From Brienomyrus brachyistius (Eukaryota; Chordata; Actinopteri; Osteoglossiformes; Mormyridae): 64,000 bases of DNA. A program made the position numbers and the translations under genes. The stretch is taken from NCBI RefSeq assembly GCF_023856365.1, contig NC_064536.1, forward strand, positions 37,626,776 through 37,690,775. The letters are read 5' to 3'. The number at the start of each line of letters is the position of its first letter. Position 1 is the first letter of the stretch. Below the pieces are notes generated by a model. The model saw only the letters and a list, made by a program, of their open reading frames with translations. It had not been told where the DNA came from and did no database searches. Shown piece after piece: positions 12,501 to 24,123 of the stretch.

Positions 12501-15418
12501 CATTTAATCTAGGCACGCATTTAAGAAATAGCATGAAAATAAGTTGTGCTGCATTTGCAACTAAATTAATAGTACAATAAAAAAAAAATCAATGCCCTCC
12601 CTCTCTGTGGGTGTGCTGCCTCCATACGGACCACACACTGATGGACATCCATGACACCAGTTTTGAAAACCAGACGAGTTTTGAAAACCAGACGTCAGCA
12701 TTTTGTCCCCCAGGGGGCGCCGACGGAAAGAAGGCTGGAGCCTCACCTTCCTGCTGGACACCTGCTCCTCCCGCACCAGGTCCTCGCCCCCGCCCCGTGG
12801 TAGAGTGGGCATTTGCCGCACCTCGCTCCGCTTCACAGTTTGGCGCCGAACTGTGTGGCTGATGGGGGTGGGGGGATGTTGGGTGTACAGGAAGAGGAGA
12901 GACAGGGAGCGTCGTCAGCAGGAAGTGATGTTGTCTGAGCCTGCTAACACCAACATTAACATTACACTCCAGACTGACAATGTCCGGAACCATAAGGAGG
13001 CAAATTCTGGATCCTTAAAGAAGCTCCTCCGGGAACCTGAGACACAGTGTGTTGGGGGGGTCACGTCTCGGGTAGCGCAGAGTCACCGGGTGCGAGAAGG
13101 GCAGGGGCGGTGTGAGCAGACCGCAGGGGCAGCGGATCAGGTATGCCATCTGGGACAGCCTCAGGTTTCAGGCGTACAGCAGGTGGGGGTGGGGGGGGGG
13201 TTCCTGCAGAATGCCATCTTGCTCAGTAGAGATGTGTCTGCACCCCCAGACAGCCCCCTGCCACTCCCAAATGCCTTGTCCTGCCCGGCCATGATGAATA
13301 CCCTTCTCGATCCTGACTGGTAGCAGTGGGGTCAATGGATTTTCCGGTCTCCCTCGATTGAAGTCTCCAAGTTCGACACTGAAAGGGAGATTTACCCCGG
13401 CGCCTCCCCAGGCCCCACACCCTGGGCCGCACTCCCCCGGCTCACCTGCGGGACGGTAGGGGGATCCTCAGAAAGGTCTTGTAGCGCAGCAGCTCACGGT
13501 GGAGCTCCAGAAAGTGCTTTTCCTTACGTTTCACCAGCCAGGTGAAGGAGCCATGCCTGAGCTCAATCCGGAACACAGCTGGAACCTGCGGGGGGAGGGG
13601 GTGGGCGGTGGTACAGACCCCATCAATGCCCCTGCTGACTGTAGGCCATCATCCCCACCAGACCCTGGCCACGCCCCCAACTGACTCCAGGTCACGCCCC
13701 TGCTGACTGTAGGCCATCGGCCTCACCAGACCCTGGCCACGCCCCCAACTGACTCTGGGTCACGCCCCTGCTGAATGTAGGCCATCGTCACCACCAGACC
13801 TTGGCCACGCCCCCAACTGACTCCGGGTCACGCGCCTGCTGAATGTAGGCCATCGTCGCCACCAGACCTTGGCCACGCCCCCAACTGACTCCGGGTCACG
13901 CCCCTGCTGACTGTAGGCTATCGTCCCCACCAGACCCTGGCCATCGTCCCCAACTGACTCCGGGTCACACCCCTGCTGACTGTAGGCCATCGTCCCCACC
14001 AGACCCTGGCCACGCCCCCAACTGACTCCGGGTCACGCCCCTGCTGACCCAGGCCATGTCTGCAACTGCTGACCCACCTTGGAGACGCTCCTCTGGTGGC
14101 TGGCCTTGAGGCGTTCCTGGGCCGTGGTGAAGCGCTCCACCTCTAGGATCTTAGCAGTGATGGGCAACTTGTTGAGGAACACGACAGCCCCCGTCTCCTT
14201 GAAACCCGTGGTATTGTAGATGGCTGAGAAGGGGAGCCATGGGTCTGTTCGAGGCAGGAAGGGGGGGTGCTGTCATTTCCATATGAGAGCCCAGTACGCT
14301 TAGCACACTACCCTCTGTTGTGATATCCATTACACTGCAGCCCTTAGTACCGATACTCCCATCCAGAGGGCCAGCAGTGGGCTGCACCAGCTAAACATAT
14401 GTTTGATAGTAAGGTTCTGTGGACCAGTTGGTGGCTTGGAGGTCAGCATGTGGCTACTATGCATGGACGCAATTTGCACCCCCACCACAACAGCAGAAAC
14501 AGCAGTGTGCCCACCAAGGGTATGTGGGAGGCGAGGAACAGATTTGGGGGGGCTATCCAGTTGTCCTGTTTGTGGCCAATGTGGTTCCACATTCCAATCC
14601 GGGGGGGGGGGGGGGGCGGTTTGCGGGGTCGTCAAACTAGCCAGTTTTAGCCAGTTTTAAACCGGCACTGTGTTCTTAGTCTGCTGCACCAATGCATCGA
14701 AGTTAGTAGCAACTAAATTAAAATATTGTAAATGTCATTCTGTGTGACAGGAAAGAACTCGCTATTCCACATGTCGGGTTTGGGTTATACTTAGCTACCA
14801 GCTTGTTTTCTCTGTATGTGTAAGGAGAATGTCAAGCACAGCTGTAATGAAACCTGTAAAGTGCCACCGTCAACGGTGTGATATAGGAGGTGTATTTGCT
14901 AGGTAGCTTGCTAGGTGTGTTTATCAAATTTGTGGCAATTTCGAACATAGGGGCTGTTTACATCCACTAAACGCTTTGAGCAAACTTCTGCTTAACTGCT
15001 GTATGCCACTGAGGTACTCTAGCCACTACGCCACCTGCTGTCATACCCATTACATTACAGATCTCACTGCGGATATTTACAGTGGAAGTTCAACATTCTA
15101 ATCAATGCGCCCCCTGCAGTTACATCCATTAAATTACAACCCTCATTGCTGATATCATTTCCATGCGGGATACACAATCTCCGTTAAGGGGCTACACTGT
15201 AATATGACATATTCAGGGGATCATCGGGACCTGCTTATGGCCCAATAAAGGCGGCCGCACACGTGCTCACCAGTGTGACCGCAGTCGGTGTTGTCAATCT
15301 CCGCCTCCTCGCCATCACCAAAAGCCAGTTCTCGTGTGTCCAGGTTCTCCATGATCTCAGTCATGTCTGTAGCTACCAGGTGCAGGGTGCTGGTCGTGGA
15401 CTCGGCTGGGCGCAGCAT
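6302..15418 (-). CDS. pld1: Phospholipase D1, N-terminal half (14 coding exons; gene continues left)
   Basis: PLD1 hydrolyses phosphatidylcholine to phosphatidic acid and choline on endosomal, Golgi and plasma membranes, downstream of Arf/Rho/PKC. Coding exons in gene order: 15418-15271, 14244-14078, 13585-13446, 12858-12747, 11317-11252, 11103-11045, 10606-10514, 10425-10273, 9809-9660, 8844-8761, 7891-7810, 7419-7309, 7204-about 7021, about 6460-6302. Reading phases agree at every junction through the twelfth exon (455 codons). Domains in order: N-terminus with [12 protein letters not shown], then the HKD1 motif. The start ATG at 15418 gives an 18-residue lead to the conserved segment, close to the human length. 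The last two junctions are the least certain. The C-terminal HKD2 half is outside the window. Teleosts can have pld1a and pld1b; which one this is cannot be told. Confidence 0.93.
6789..6937 (+). mobile_element. tRNA-derived SINE (second family)
   Basis: Exact Pol III promoter boxes are present: box A TGGCTCAATAG at 6796-6806 and box B GGTTCAAATCC at 6835-6845. The tail reads tgctttagataaaagtatc, similar to the 'GCTTTGGATAAAAGCGTC' tail of many teleost SINEs, and it ends A-rich. It lies in the pld1 intron between the loop exon and the HKD exon. The tRNA part cannot fold as an intact tRNA and is followed by SINE body, so it is not annotated as a tRNA gene. Confidence 0.8.
7021..7204 (-). other. 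pld1: pld1 first HKD catalytic motif
   Basis: The exon encodes [20 protein letters not shown], giving the H-x-K-x4-D pattern of the PLD superfamily with His, Lys and Asp all present (about residues 473, 475 and 480 here). It continues with L-A-Y-G-R-W-D-D as in mammalian PLD1. The 3' splice end is ambiguous; a donor at 7021/7020 preserves phase with the next exon. Confidence 0.9.
8085..8240. repeat. Short tandem repeats of ctgacctcccagctgactga type
   Basis: Imperfect 20-50 bp units of 'gctgacctcccagctgactga' fill this part of the pld1 intron between exons 8761-8844 and 7810-7891. No coding sense was found. Confidence 0.6.
9274..9568. repeat. Two (CA)n microsatellites around a dispersed repeat
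   Basis: (CA)n runs at 9274-9308 and 9523-9568 border a sequence (tttgtaattatatctttgtg ...) that resembles a dispersed teleost repeat. The right run lies about 90 bp downstream of the pld1 exon at 9660-9809. Confidence 0.8.
9660..11103 (-). other. pld1: pld1 PH-domain exons
   Basis: Exons at 11103-11045, 10606-10514, 10425-10273 and 9809-9660 encode the PH region. Landmarks include [39 protein letters not shown] (palmitoylation-type Cys pair), [20 protein letters not shown] and [16 protein letters not shown]. Splice phases are continuous. The acceptor of the 10606 exon is served by a 24-nt homopolymeric tract. Confidence 0.9.
10613..10636. repeat. 24-nt poly(G)/poly(C) tract at a pld1 splice acceptor
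   Basis: A run of 24 G on the plus strand is a C tract on the coding strand, ending six bases before the exon (cgcttag|GGAAGG). It forms the whole polypyrimidine tract of that intron. Confidence 0.85.
11765..11943 (-). mobile_element. tRNA-derived SINE (third family), degenerate
   Basis: The minus strand shows box A TGGCTCAGTGG at 11923-11933 and a weaker box B ggtttgagccc, followed by the body 'cttgagcaaggcccttaacc' common in teleost SINEs. It lies in the pld1 intron between exons 11252-11317 and 12747-12858. The 11.94-12.7 kb remainder of that intron shows nothing recognisable. Confidence 0.65.
12747..14244 (-). other. pld1: pld1 PX-domain exons
   Basis: Three exons encode the phosphoinositide-binding PX region. 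Visible landmarks are [20 protein letters not shown], then [20 protein letters not shown] and [20 protein letters not shown], and finally [17 protein letters not shown]. The basic [10 protein letters not shown] segment corresponds to the human W-Q-V-K-R-K-F-K-H-F motif. For the fourth exon the acceptor at 12859/12858 was chosen because it alone keeps phase and yields S-H-T-V-R-R-Q. Confidence 0.88.
13625..14060. repeat. 68-bp minisatellite, about 6 units
   Basis: Units read 'ccccaccagaccctggccac', then gcccccaactgactccgggt, then cacgcccctgctgactgtag. It fills nearly the whole pld1 intron between exons 13446-13585 and 14078-14244. Confidence 0.85.
14424..14633. repeat. About 205-bp dispersed repeat, copy 1
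   Basis: Nearly identical, in direct orientation, to 15813-16018. Both copies begin ccagttggtggcttggaggt and end after a G-homopolymer with tttgcgg. No homology was recognised. The sequence at 14.64-15.27 kb also contains degenerate 'ccacctgctgtcatacccat' blocks resembling the 70-bp satellite at 20-21.6 kb. Confidence 0.85.
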
Positions 15419-15812
15419 GGCTAGCACACGGCCCCTGGGGCAGGATTCACCTGGGGAAGGAGCGAGGTCAGAGCACGGACCATACTCCCCAGGCGTCAGA
15501 GGGTACAGAGAAGGCAGCAGGGAGAACCCCAGGAATGGCTCTCAATGGCGCCCCCTATCATCATTTGTGAATGATACACAAGACAAAACTAATTCTGCAA
15601 TGAGAGCTTATCTGGGGCCCTGCTGACCGTCATGGCACACACAGGAGCTAGAACCACGAGCAGACCACAGTGAGCAGTGAGTCGCAGGCCAGCAGAAGAA
15701 TGGGGGAGGGATGTAGGTCAGGCTCTGGGAGGCACATGTGCTGTGGCTTAGGAGGAAGCTGGTGAGGGGGGGAGGCTTTGTCCAGATGAAAAAGGTTGTA
15801 AATCTGCTTAAG

Positions 15813-16018
15813 CCAGTTGGTGGCTTGGAGGTCAGCATGTGGCCACTATGCATGGATGCAATTTGCACCCCCACCACAACAGCAGAAACAGCAGTGTGCC
15901 CACCGAGGGTATGTGGGAGGCGAGGAACAGATTCGGGGGGGCTATCCAGTTGTCCTGTTTGTGGCCAATGTGGCTCCACATTCCAATCCGGGGGGGGGGG
16001 GTGTTTGCGGGCTCGTCA
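15813..16018. repeat. About 205-bp dispersed repeat, copy 2
   Basis: Second copy of the repeat at 14424-14633. It lies upstream of the first pld1 coding exon. The following 16.0-17.0 kb holds no recognisable gene, apart from short 'ggttacggccc' repeats at about 16995-17105. Confidence 0.85.
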
Positions 16019-17164
16019 TCTACTGCCCTACTGTTTTTATTTGGGGGGCAATAGGTTCCTCATAGGTGTCTCTCCCTCCCCAAGAGTGCACAGGCGAGTG
16101 ACTCCCACGCCATCGCCATGGTGCCTGGCTGGCCGGTAAGGCATCTTGCTGAGACACGCAAACACACGTGTGCATCCACCCTCGAAACACATGGATGAGG
16201 ACGAGTACCCAGAGAACCACAACTAACCTGCATTTTTTGTGACCACGACTAAAGGGGAATCAACAGAGAGAGAGCCTAAGCCACAAACTGACCGCATGAC
16301 CGCCGTGGGAAGTGGCTCCGAGCCAGGCCACACCCCCCACATGGCAGACCGTGCTAAAGGGTCTAGGTCAGCATCCAGTGGGGTCAGACCCCCAGCCCTG
16401 GCAGAAGCCCCAGAAACTGACAGAACAGACAAAGAGGGGGCGCTGTTACAAGAAGTTATACAAAGTACTAAGTCACACAGGCTGGGCCACACAGACCACA
16501 GGGGGGCAGCATTACGCATCTGCAGAGAGGAAGCATCACTGAATAAACCAGTGTGTGGGAGAATCATGTCAAAAACTGCACAAATAGCACTAAGCCAACT
16601 GGATGGTGTGGTGTTAATCCACATGGGGTGCGGGGGGGGAGTTCTCCTGGAGCACTCAGGATAATTGATGCCCCGTCCTCCCATACAAACACACAGAGAT
16701 AAAGAAACACACCCGCTGCTCTGCTGCCAACGCCCCCAACCATGACACACACACGAAGTAACACTGTAAAGGTAACACTGAGTTGTGAGTACTGCATTGG
16801 TGAGCACTGCTTATTCCATATTCATGACACCCACCTCTCTATCAAAACGAAATGCATCTAAATACATGGGGATCAGGACCCCCAGTGGGGGGCAATGGGC
16901 CATACCACATCACCCCCCCCCCAGGGACTTGCAACCTGTGACCCCCAAGCAGCCTCAAACAGGGGTAAGAAAACTGTGTTGCTGAGCTGAAGACTCGTTA
17001 CTGCCCTAGTTACAGCCCAGGTTGCGGCACCGGTTACTGCTCCGGTTACGGCCCAAGTTACGGCTCTGGTTAGTGCCCCAGTTATGGCACCGGTTACGGC
17101 CCTGGACTGAGTGCTGAGAAAGGAGAAGCTATCAGCCAGTAAATGAGAGAACCAGCTCAGATGG

Positions 17165-18243
17165 TGACACAGACACACACGGCATTAGGACATAAGACAC
17201 ACAGACACACACGGCATTAGGACATAAGACACACAGAAACACACGGCATTAGGACATAAGACACACAGACACACACAGCGTTAGGACATGAGACACAGAT
17301 ACACACGGCATTAGGACATGAGACACACAGACACACACGGCATTAGGACATAAGACACACAGACACACACGGCATTAGGACATAAGACACACAGACACAC
17401 ACAGCGTTAGGACATGAGACACAGATACACACGGCATTAGGACATGAGACACGGATACACACACGGCGTTAGGACATGAGACACACATACACACAACGTT
17501 AGGACATAAGACACACAGACACACACGGCATTAGGACATGAGACACGGATACACATGGCATTAGGACATGAGACACAGATACACACAACGTTAGGACATA
17601 AGATACACAGACACACACGGCATTTGGACATGAGACACGGATACACATGGCATTAGGACATGAGACACAGATACACACGACGTTAGGACATGAGACACAC
17701 AGACACACACGGCATTAGGACATAAGACACACAGACACACACGGCGTTAGGACATGAGACACACAGACACACACGGCATTAGGACATGAGACAGACACAC
17801 ACGGTATTAGGACATAAGACACACAGACACACACGGCATTAGGACATAAGACACACAGACACATGCGGCATTAGGACATGAGACACACAGACACACACGG
17901 CATTAGGACATGAGACACAGACACACACGGCATTAGGACATGAGACACAGACACACACGGCGTTAGGACATAAGACACACAGGCACACACAGCGTTAGGA
18001 CATGAGACACACAGACACACACGGCATTAGGACATGAGACACACAGACACACACGGCATTAGGACATAAGACACACAGACACACACAGCGTTAGGACATG
18101 AGACACACAGAGACACACGACATTAGGACATGAGATACACACACGGCATTAGGACATAAGACACACAGACACACACAGCGTTAGGACATGAGACACAGAC
18201 ATACACGGTGTTAGGACATGAGACACATAGAGACACGGCATTA
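17165..18243. repeat. Minisatellite of about 30-32 bp, more than 30 units
   Basis: Tandem units are based on cacggcattaggacataaga plus cacacagacacaca, with variants gcgtt/gcatt and acataag/acatgag. Open frames inside it, such as those reading SCPNAVCVCVSHVLMPC, are repeat artefacts. It is followed by a (CA)n-rich microsatellite. Confidence 0.9.
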
Positions 18244-18359
18244 GGACATAACAATAACAGGCAGTGTCAGCATGTCATACACAAACTTCAGACACTGCAG
18301 ACAGTTTCTCGTTTTGCCAAACACACAAACAGTTACACACATTACAGATAAACTCATGC

Positions 18360-18602
18360 TTTTACACACAGACAAACACATACTAATAAACACACATACA
18401 CACTGAGATACATGCACAGACAGACATACACAGACACACAGACACACAGATACACACACACACACACACACGCTCATGCGCACATACAGCATCACAGACA
18501 CACATGCGCGTACACACACGCACATACACAAAAAACACACACAGACAGACACACACATGCACACACACACACACGCGTGCACACAGTTACAGACACACAC
18601 AG
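18360..18602. repeat. (CA)n-rich microsatellite
   Basis: CA repeats interrupted by G and T. Long cysteine/valine-rich or threonine/histidine-rich frames across it are artefacts. The 18.6-20.0 kb flank has a poly(C) run at 19261-19277 and no recognised gene. Confidence 0.85.
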
Positions 18603-20065
18603 GAACGTGTGCCGTGTCACTGACCTGCCCCCAGGGAGCCCCCATCCTGGCTCTGTTGTCCCGTACACGTCCACACGGTGTTTGCCTACACGACTCTCTC
18701 CCTCCACTGCTGCACTGCTGTCTGGCCAAGTGGGAGGAGCACCGCCTACCTAAAACACTAATAGGCTGAGCCCCTCTGGGGGTGGGACCTAACAAACCAT
18801 CAGTCACTCCAGCTGGGCCAGCTGGGAGCAAAGGCCCACGCCCATCAATATGTGCAATCAGCTCCCACGTCTGGAGCACCACCACCAAAAAGTGCCACCA
18901 CAGTTTGGCAACGCGGAGAGGATGTTGAGCAGAGGAGGTTTGCAAAACACCCCTTAATGTGCTGTGAGCTGCTACTACTGAGTACAGAGCCCCTCTAACT
19001 CGATTCCTATCTCTCCCTCCCTCTCATTCACTCCAAATTCAACTGCTTAAACACCCCGACACACATTTATCCACGTTGCATGGCAACACATAGGGAACTG
19101 GAACAACAATGGAAAAACAGTATAGCACTAGACAAAAATAGTAAACTAAAATTTAGCACAAAAACAAAAAACAAAAAATGAAATGCAATCATTTACAATG
19201 ATAATACAAATAAATTACGACACATTAAGGGTATGGTGCAGTTTTCTCTGTAATGGGGAACCCCCCCCCCCCCCCCCTTTCCCATTTACATCACAAGAAC
19301 AGTCCAGAAGTCACAGAGTATCCAAAAGAGTTTAGCTGAAAAGCTTTTGCTGAACTTCTGTGACTTTCTCGGCAGACTCCTGAATGCAGCAAAAAAAAAA
19401 ACTGTGAAATGAGCCACCTCTGCCCCCTGGTGACCAAATGAAAGAATGGCACCCACCCTGGAGTGCAGACCAGTCCTAATTCAACCACACTAGATAGCGC
19501 AGGACGCAAACGCGATATCGTGGGCAAATTCAGCGAGGAGTGTGGAGCAGCTGCATGGTGAATACGGTTCAATGGCATTTAGTATCGCAAAACGTGTATG
19601 TTCAAACTGACAGTGGTCAGCAGACGCATTTCAGACATGGTGACTAAATACAGGGAAGCGATGTAACAGGAAGTGAAGTTTCCACACCAGGGCTGTTCAA
19701 CAAGGAGAGTCTGACACAGCAGGACCGAGAGGCCAGGCTGATGATGCTACACACAGGAAACTGCAGACTGGGAGGGACCTGCTGTTGGATCCCTGCCGAA
19801 ACGGTCCAAAGCATGCAGATGTATAAGCAAAAACTATCTAAGGCTCCTCTGAAATACAATCACTACGTTGGCAGCTCAAGAAGTGTAAACATCACTCCCA
19901 ACAAAGCAAACTGTTGGTATCTGACAGATCGATACGTGAGCTGGGCTGCAGAGTGGCAGCCAGCTGGACCACAGGGCATTACTACCACGTCTGTCACCTT
20001 ATAACCATTATAGGCAAGGGAATTGGAGGGGGACAGCAAGAAAGGACTCACCACAGCCCTGCTCA

Positions 20066-21655
20066 GACCGTAATTCTAATCACTATGCCCCCTGCTGTAG
20101 TACCCACCACATGACAGCCCTCATTACGATCCAGACTGTAGTGCTCTGACCACTATGCCCCCTGCTGTAGTACCCAGCACATTACAACGCTCATGACGAT
20201 CCATACTGTAGTGCTCTGACCACTATGCCCCCTGCTGTAGTACCCAGCACATGACAGCCCTCATTACGATCCAGACTGTAGTGCTCTGACCACTATGCCC
20301 CCTGCTGTAGTACCCACCACATGACAGCCCTCATTACGATCCAGACTGTAGTGCTCTGACCACTATGCCCCCTGCTGTAGTACCCAGCACATTACAACGC
20401 TCATGACGATCCATACTGTAGTGCTCTGACCACTATGCCCCCTGCTGTAGTACCCACCACATGACAGCCCTCATTACGATCCAGACTGTAGTGCTCTGAC
20501 CACTATGCCCCCTGCTGTAGTACCCAGCACATTACAACGCTCATGACGATCCATACTGTAGTGCTCTGACCACTATGCCCCCTGCTGTAGTACCCACCAC
20601 ATGACAGCCCTCATTACGATCCAGACCGTAGTGCTCTGACCACTATGCCCCCTGCTGTAGTACCCAGCACATTACGATCCATACTGTAGTGCTCTGACCA
20701 CTATGCCCCCTGCTGTAGTACCCAGCACATGACAGCCCTCATTACGATCCAGACCGTAGTGCTCTGACCACTATGCCCCCTGCTGTAGTACCCAGCACAT
20801 GACAGCCCTCATTACGAACCAGACCATAGTGCTCTGACCACTATGCCCCCTGCTGTAGTACCGAGCACATGACAGCCCTCATTACGAACCAGACCATAGT
20901 GCTCTGACCACTATGCCCCCTGCTGTAGTACCCACCACATGACAGCCCTCATTACGATCCAGACTGTAGTGCTCTGACCACTATGCCCCCTGCTGTAGTA
21001 CCCAGCACATTACAACGCTCATGACGATCCATACTGTAGTGCTCTGACCACTATGCCCCCTGCTGTAGTACCCACCACATGACAGCCCTCATTACGATCC
21101 AGACTGTAGTGCTCTGACCACTATGCCCCCTGCTGTAGTACCCAGCACATTACAACGCTCATGACGATCCATACTGTAGTGCTCTGACCACTATGCCCCC
21201 TGCTGTAGTACCCACCACATGACAGCCCTCATTACGATCCAGACTGTAGTGCTCTGACCACTATGCCCCCTGCTGTAGTACCCAGCACATTACAACGCTC
21301 ATGACGATCCATACTGTAGTGCTCTGACCACTATGCCCCCTGCTGTAGTACCCACCACATGACAGCCCTCATTACGATCCAGACCGTAGTGCTCTGACCA
21401 CTATGCCCCCTGCTGTAGTACCCAGCACATTACGATCCATACTGTAGTGCTCTGACCACTATGCCCCCTGCTGTAGTACCCAGCACATGACAGCCCTCAT
21501 TACGAACCAGACCATAGTGCTCTGACCACTATGCCCCCTGCTGTAGTACCGAGCACATGACAGCCCTCATTACGAACCAGACCGTAGTGCTCTGACCACT
21601 ATGCCCCCTGCTGTAGTACTGAGCACATTACAACCCTCATTACGATCCATTACTT
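20066..21655. repeat. 70-bp satellite array, about 22 units
   Basis: The unit is 70 bp, phased for example at 20081, 20151 and 20221 by cactatgccccctgctgtag. Two unit types alternate over much of the array: one with caccacatgacagccctcat, the other with cagcacattacaacgctcat. Together they form a 140-bp higher-order repeat. At least two units (near 20670 and 21430) share a 9-bp deletion, and a block of the array is itself duplicated. Confidence 0.92.
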
Positions 21656-22755
21656 CCTCGCCTATTGCTACACTCCAGTTTTCCTGCTACACTGTAATTA
21701 TAACCGCAAACCCACGTAATCCAAGGTCCTTTAAGACAGTTACCCCCCCCCCCCCCCCCAAGCCTTCTGCCCTGTTTATTCAGCAGCGCTGTGGCCTTGG
21801 CCAGCCTCGCTGTAGACACCCGCCCACAAAGTCAATCCAGCGCGGCCCACACTGTTTACCCTCCGCTGGAATGATTCGCATCTCTTTGCTTCCTTAAGCC
21901 TTAAGACTGAGACAGCATATCGCAGGATAATCAGGGGCGTGAGCTGTCAAGCAGCCCTCATTTAAAGCATATCACACCCACCCCCCCAGCTTCCAACATA
22001 GCAGCTCACTCTGTCCACTTCAGTTCCCCGGCCCCAGCCTGTGAGTGTGAGACCCTTAGAGCATGTGCCTTAGTGACATCATGTGTAGGACATGCGGAGG
22101 GGACAGGGTCACACCCTGACTGGCTACCGGGTGAAACTCACTTTACTCGCTCACTCACCAGATGCGAGTTATCGATTTTCTTTAAGAGACTCTTTTAAAA
22201 GGCAAGTAAACGTTTGACAAGATTTGTCCATCGACTGTTTTTTATTCAGCTGCACTGTAAGGCAGGTAGATCCAGAGACCCTGCCTCATGTCACAGGGAG
22301 CACAGGGACAGAGCCAGCCCGGATACATCTCCCAGTGTAGGAAGATCCCGATCACTTCCTGCCTTTTCCCCAGCACAGAAAATCGCCTGTGGGAAGCTAA
22401 GAGTACTTCTGTTTATATACGGTAAATGGACCTCAGCTGACTTATAAAATGCATAAGCCATTGTTATATATACAAGGGTGTTACTTTGGGCTGAGTATTG
22501 GGGGTAGGGTGGTGAAGTCTCCACCTATTTATTTATTTGTTAAATGGACATTAAATTGCTGTTTCAAGGAGACATACCAAAACAACAAGATTCCAACTAC
22601 GGGTTGCATTGGCAGGTTTTGATTACTGTGGCAGTATGAGCGCTTCGCTTTCCGCCAGTTTAACCCGACGACGGACCACTAGCATTTTGAAGTCGCCACG
22701 TTTCATCTGCCCTGCCGCTCCCGGTTCGCATTTTGCGAAGAAGTAGAAAACATAC

Positions 22756-22860
22756 CTTATGAAGCGGAAGGCAGCTGCTGCCGGAGCTTGAGCAGGTCGG
22801 AGGCTACAGTGATTAATGTATGGCGAGCGCGCTGCGCCTCGGGCTGGGCAGGGCATCCGT
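22756..22860 (-). promoter_or_regulatory. Possible pld1 5' non-coding exon and promoter region
   Basis: GC-rich sequence here contains, on the minus strand, a strong donor (cttcataag|gtatgt at 22756/22755) with no good coding frame. A non-coding first exon of pld1 would be expected upstream of the coding exon, whose acceptor lies near 15452. An octamer-like atgcaaa lies at about 22870. This is inference only; no TATA or transcript evidence is available. Confidence 0.3.
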
Positions 22861-24123
22861 CCGCTCCTTATGCAAACGGACCGCCCAGTACGGAATTACT
22901 GTTTGTCTTTATTTTAATGCACTATGGACGCACCGGGCACACAGAGAAGCTAGGGGCATTGGCAACTGTAGCAGCATCTAGTCTGCTAGTTTCCTTCTTA
23001 CTTTCTTGCATTTTGCTTTACTCACTGGAATACACGTGCTGGTCGCCCAACTTCCCTTTATCGTACACTGCGCTTTATTTGTTGTGGGTGAGACATCGCG
23101 CTGGAGAGAAAGGGCAGCCCTGCCTGCTTTCATCTCCCTGCACCTCGGACATTTTGGTCTCGGTGATCTCCCTGGGACACCCGCGGCCATCAGATGTGTC
23201 TGACCGCTCCTGGGTACCCTAAGACCCGGTTACGTGATTCTCCCAGGAATGTGAGCAGACAGTGTGATGTTAAACAGACGAAAGTCACTCCAAACGTCAT
23301 TTACGCGCCTGTCGTACCCACAGTTCGATTTGTTTTCAGCGTGAATAAATCCTGTTTTCATAGGAATTATCGAAGGGTCAATAAGAAAAGTCTAGGAATT
23401 TTGCTGCGTATGCACGCCTGACTGGCCAGTTTAATTTAGACTAATTTACGGATTTCCAGAGACAAATTGCCAAACCGCCAAACGCAGGCTTAATACGTTT
23501 ACTATAAATTAAATTAGTTTGACATGAGAAGCCTTGTTTCTTGCCGTGACTCTGCATTCCTGGAAAGCCACCAATCCTCCCCCATTTCAACAGTGTATAC
23601 CATCCACACCCTGCGACACACACAAACCCAATAAACTACTTGTAGTGTAACTCGCTAGATACAGAGAAAGAGATAAGACAAACTGTGGCTGGAGACACAG
23701 CTTCCTCCCCAACCATATCCAATAACACGTCAGAGTGCACCACTTTCATTTTCCTTTATGTTTCTGGCCAAGTCATATCTTACCGTGTATATTTCTATTT
23801 TGAAATTGACGTCAGCAAATCACGCTTCGGCATTTTGGCGCTTATAGTCACAGCACAAATAAATTGAAAGATAAAGTTCACAGAAATGAAAGATTCGAAG
23901 CTCCAAGAGGCACAAAAACCTGCGGAAATCAGTAATGCTTTACATATCCTGTCCAGACTTCGTAATAAACTGGTTTTACTGGACTCGCAAGTATGCTGCT
24001 GTGAAACCAGATTTCATTTTGAAAGCCTCACAGTTGTCTTATCTCGCATGGCCAGTTTCCAGCCACCGGTTAAGTTGCATTCATCAATCACGCAATCGTT
24101 CCCGCAAAACAGCGTCAGGGGAC

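Noticed and set aside
12849..12850. Splice acceptor cacacag|TTCGG for the fourth pld1 exon
   Set aside because: It breaks the reading phase. The upstream AG (exon starting at 12858) restores phase and gives the conserved H-T-V-R-R-Q.
14399..14660. Overlapping 73-85 codon frames in the 205-bp repeat
   Set aside because: Three frames are open at once because of the G-rich and CAG-rich sequence, the copies differ, and no family was recognised.
17437..18945. Cys/Val-rich minus-strand frames
   Set aside because: They are produced by ACAC-rich minisatellite and (CA)n repeats.
20066..21655. CRISPR-like array
   Set aside because: The repeats are contiguous 70-bp satellite units without unique spacers, and the context is vertebrate.
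22623..23222. Short open frames of 65-144 codons as a new gene between pld1 and ghsr
   Set aside because: No recognisable homology or splice-consistent extension; better explained as GC-rich promoter or non-coding sequence.
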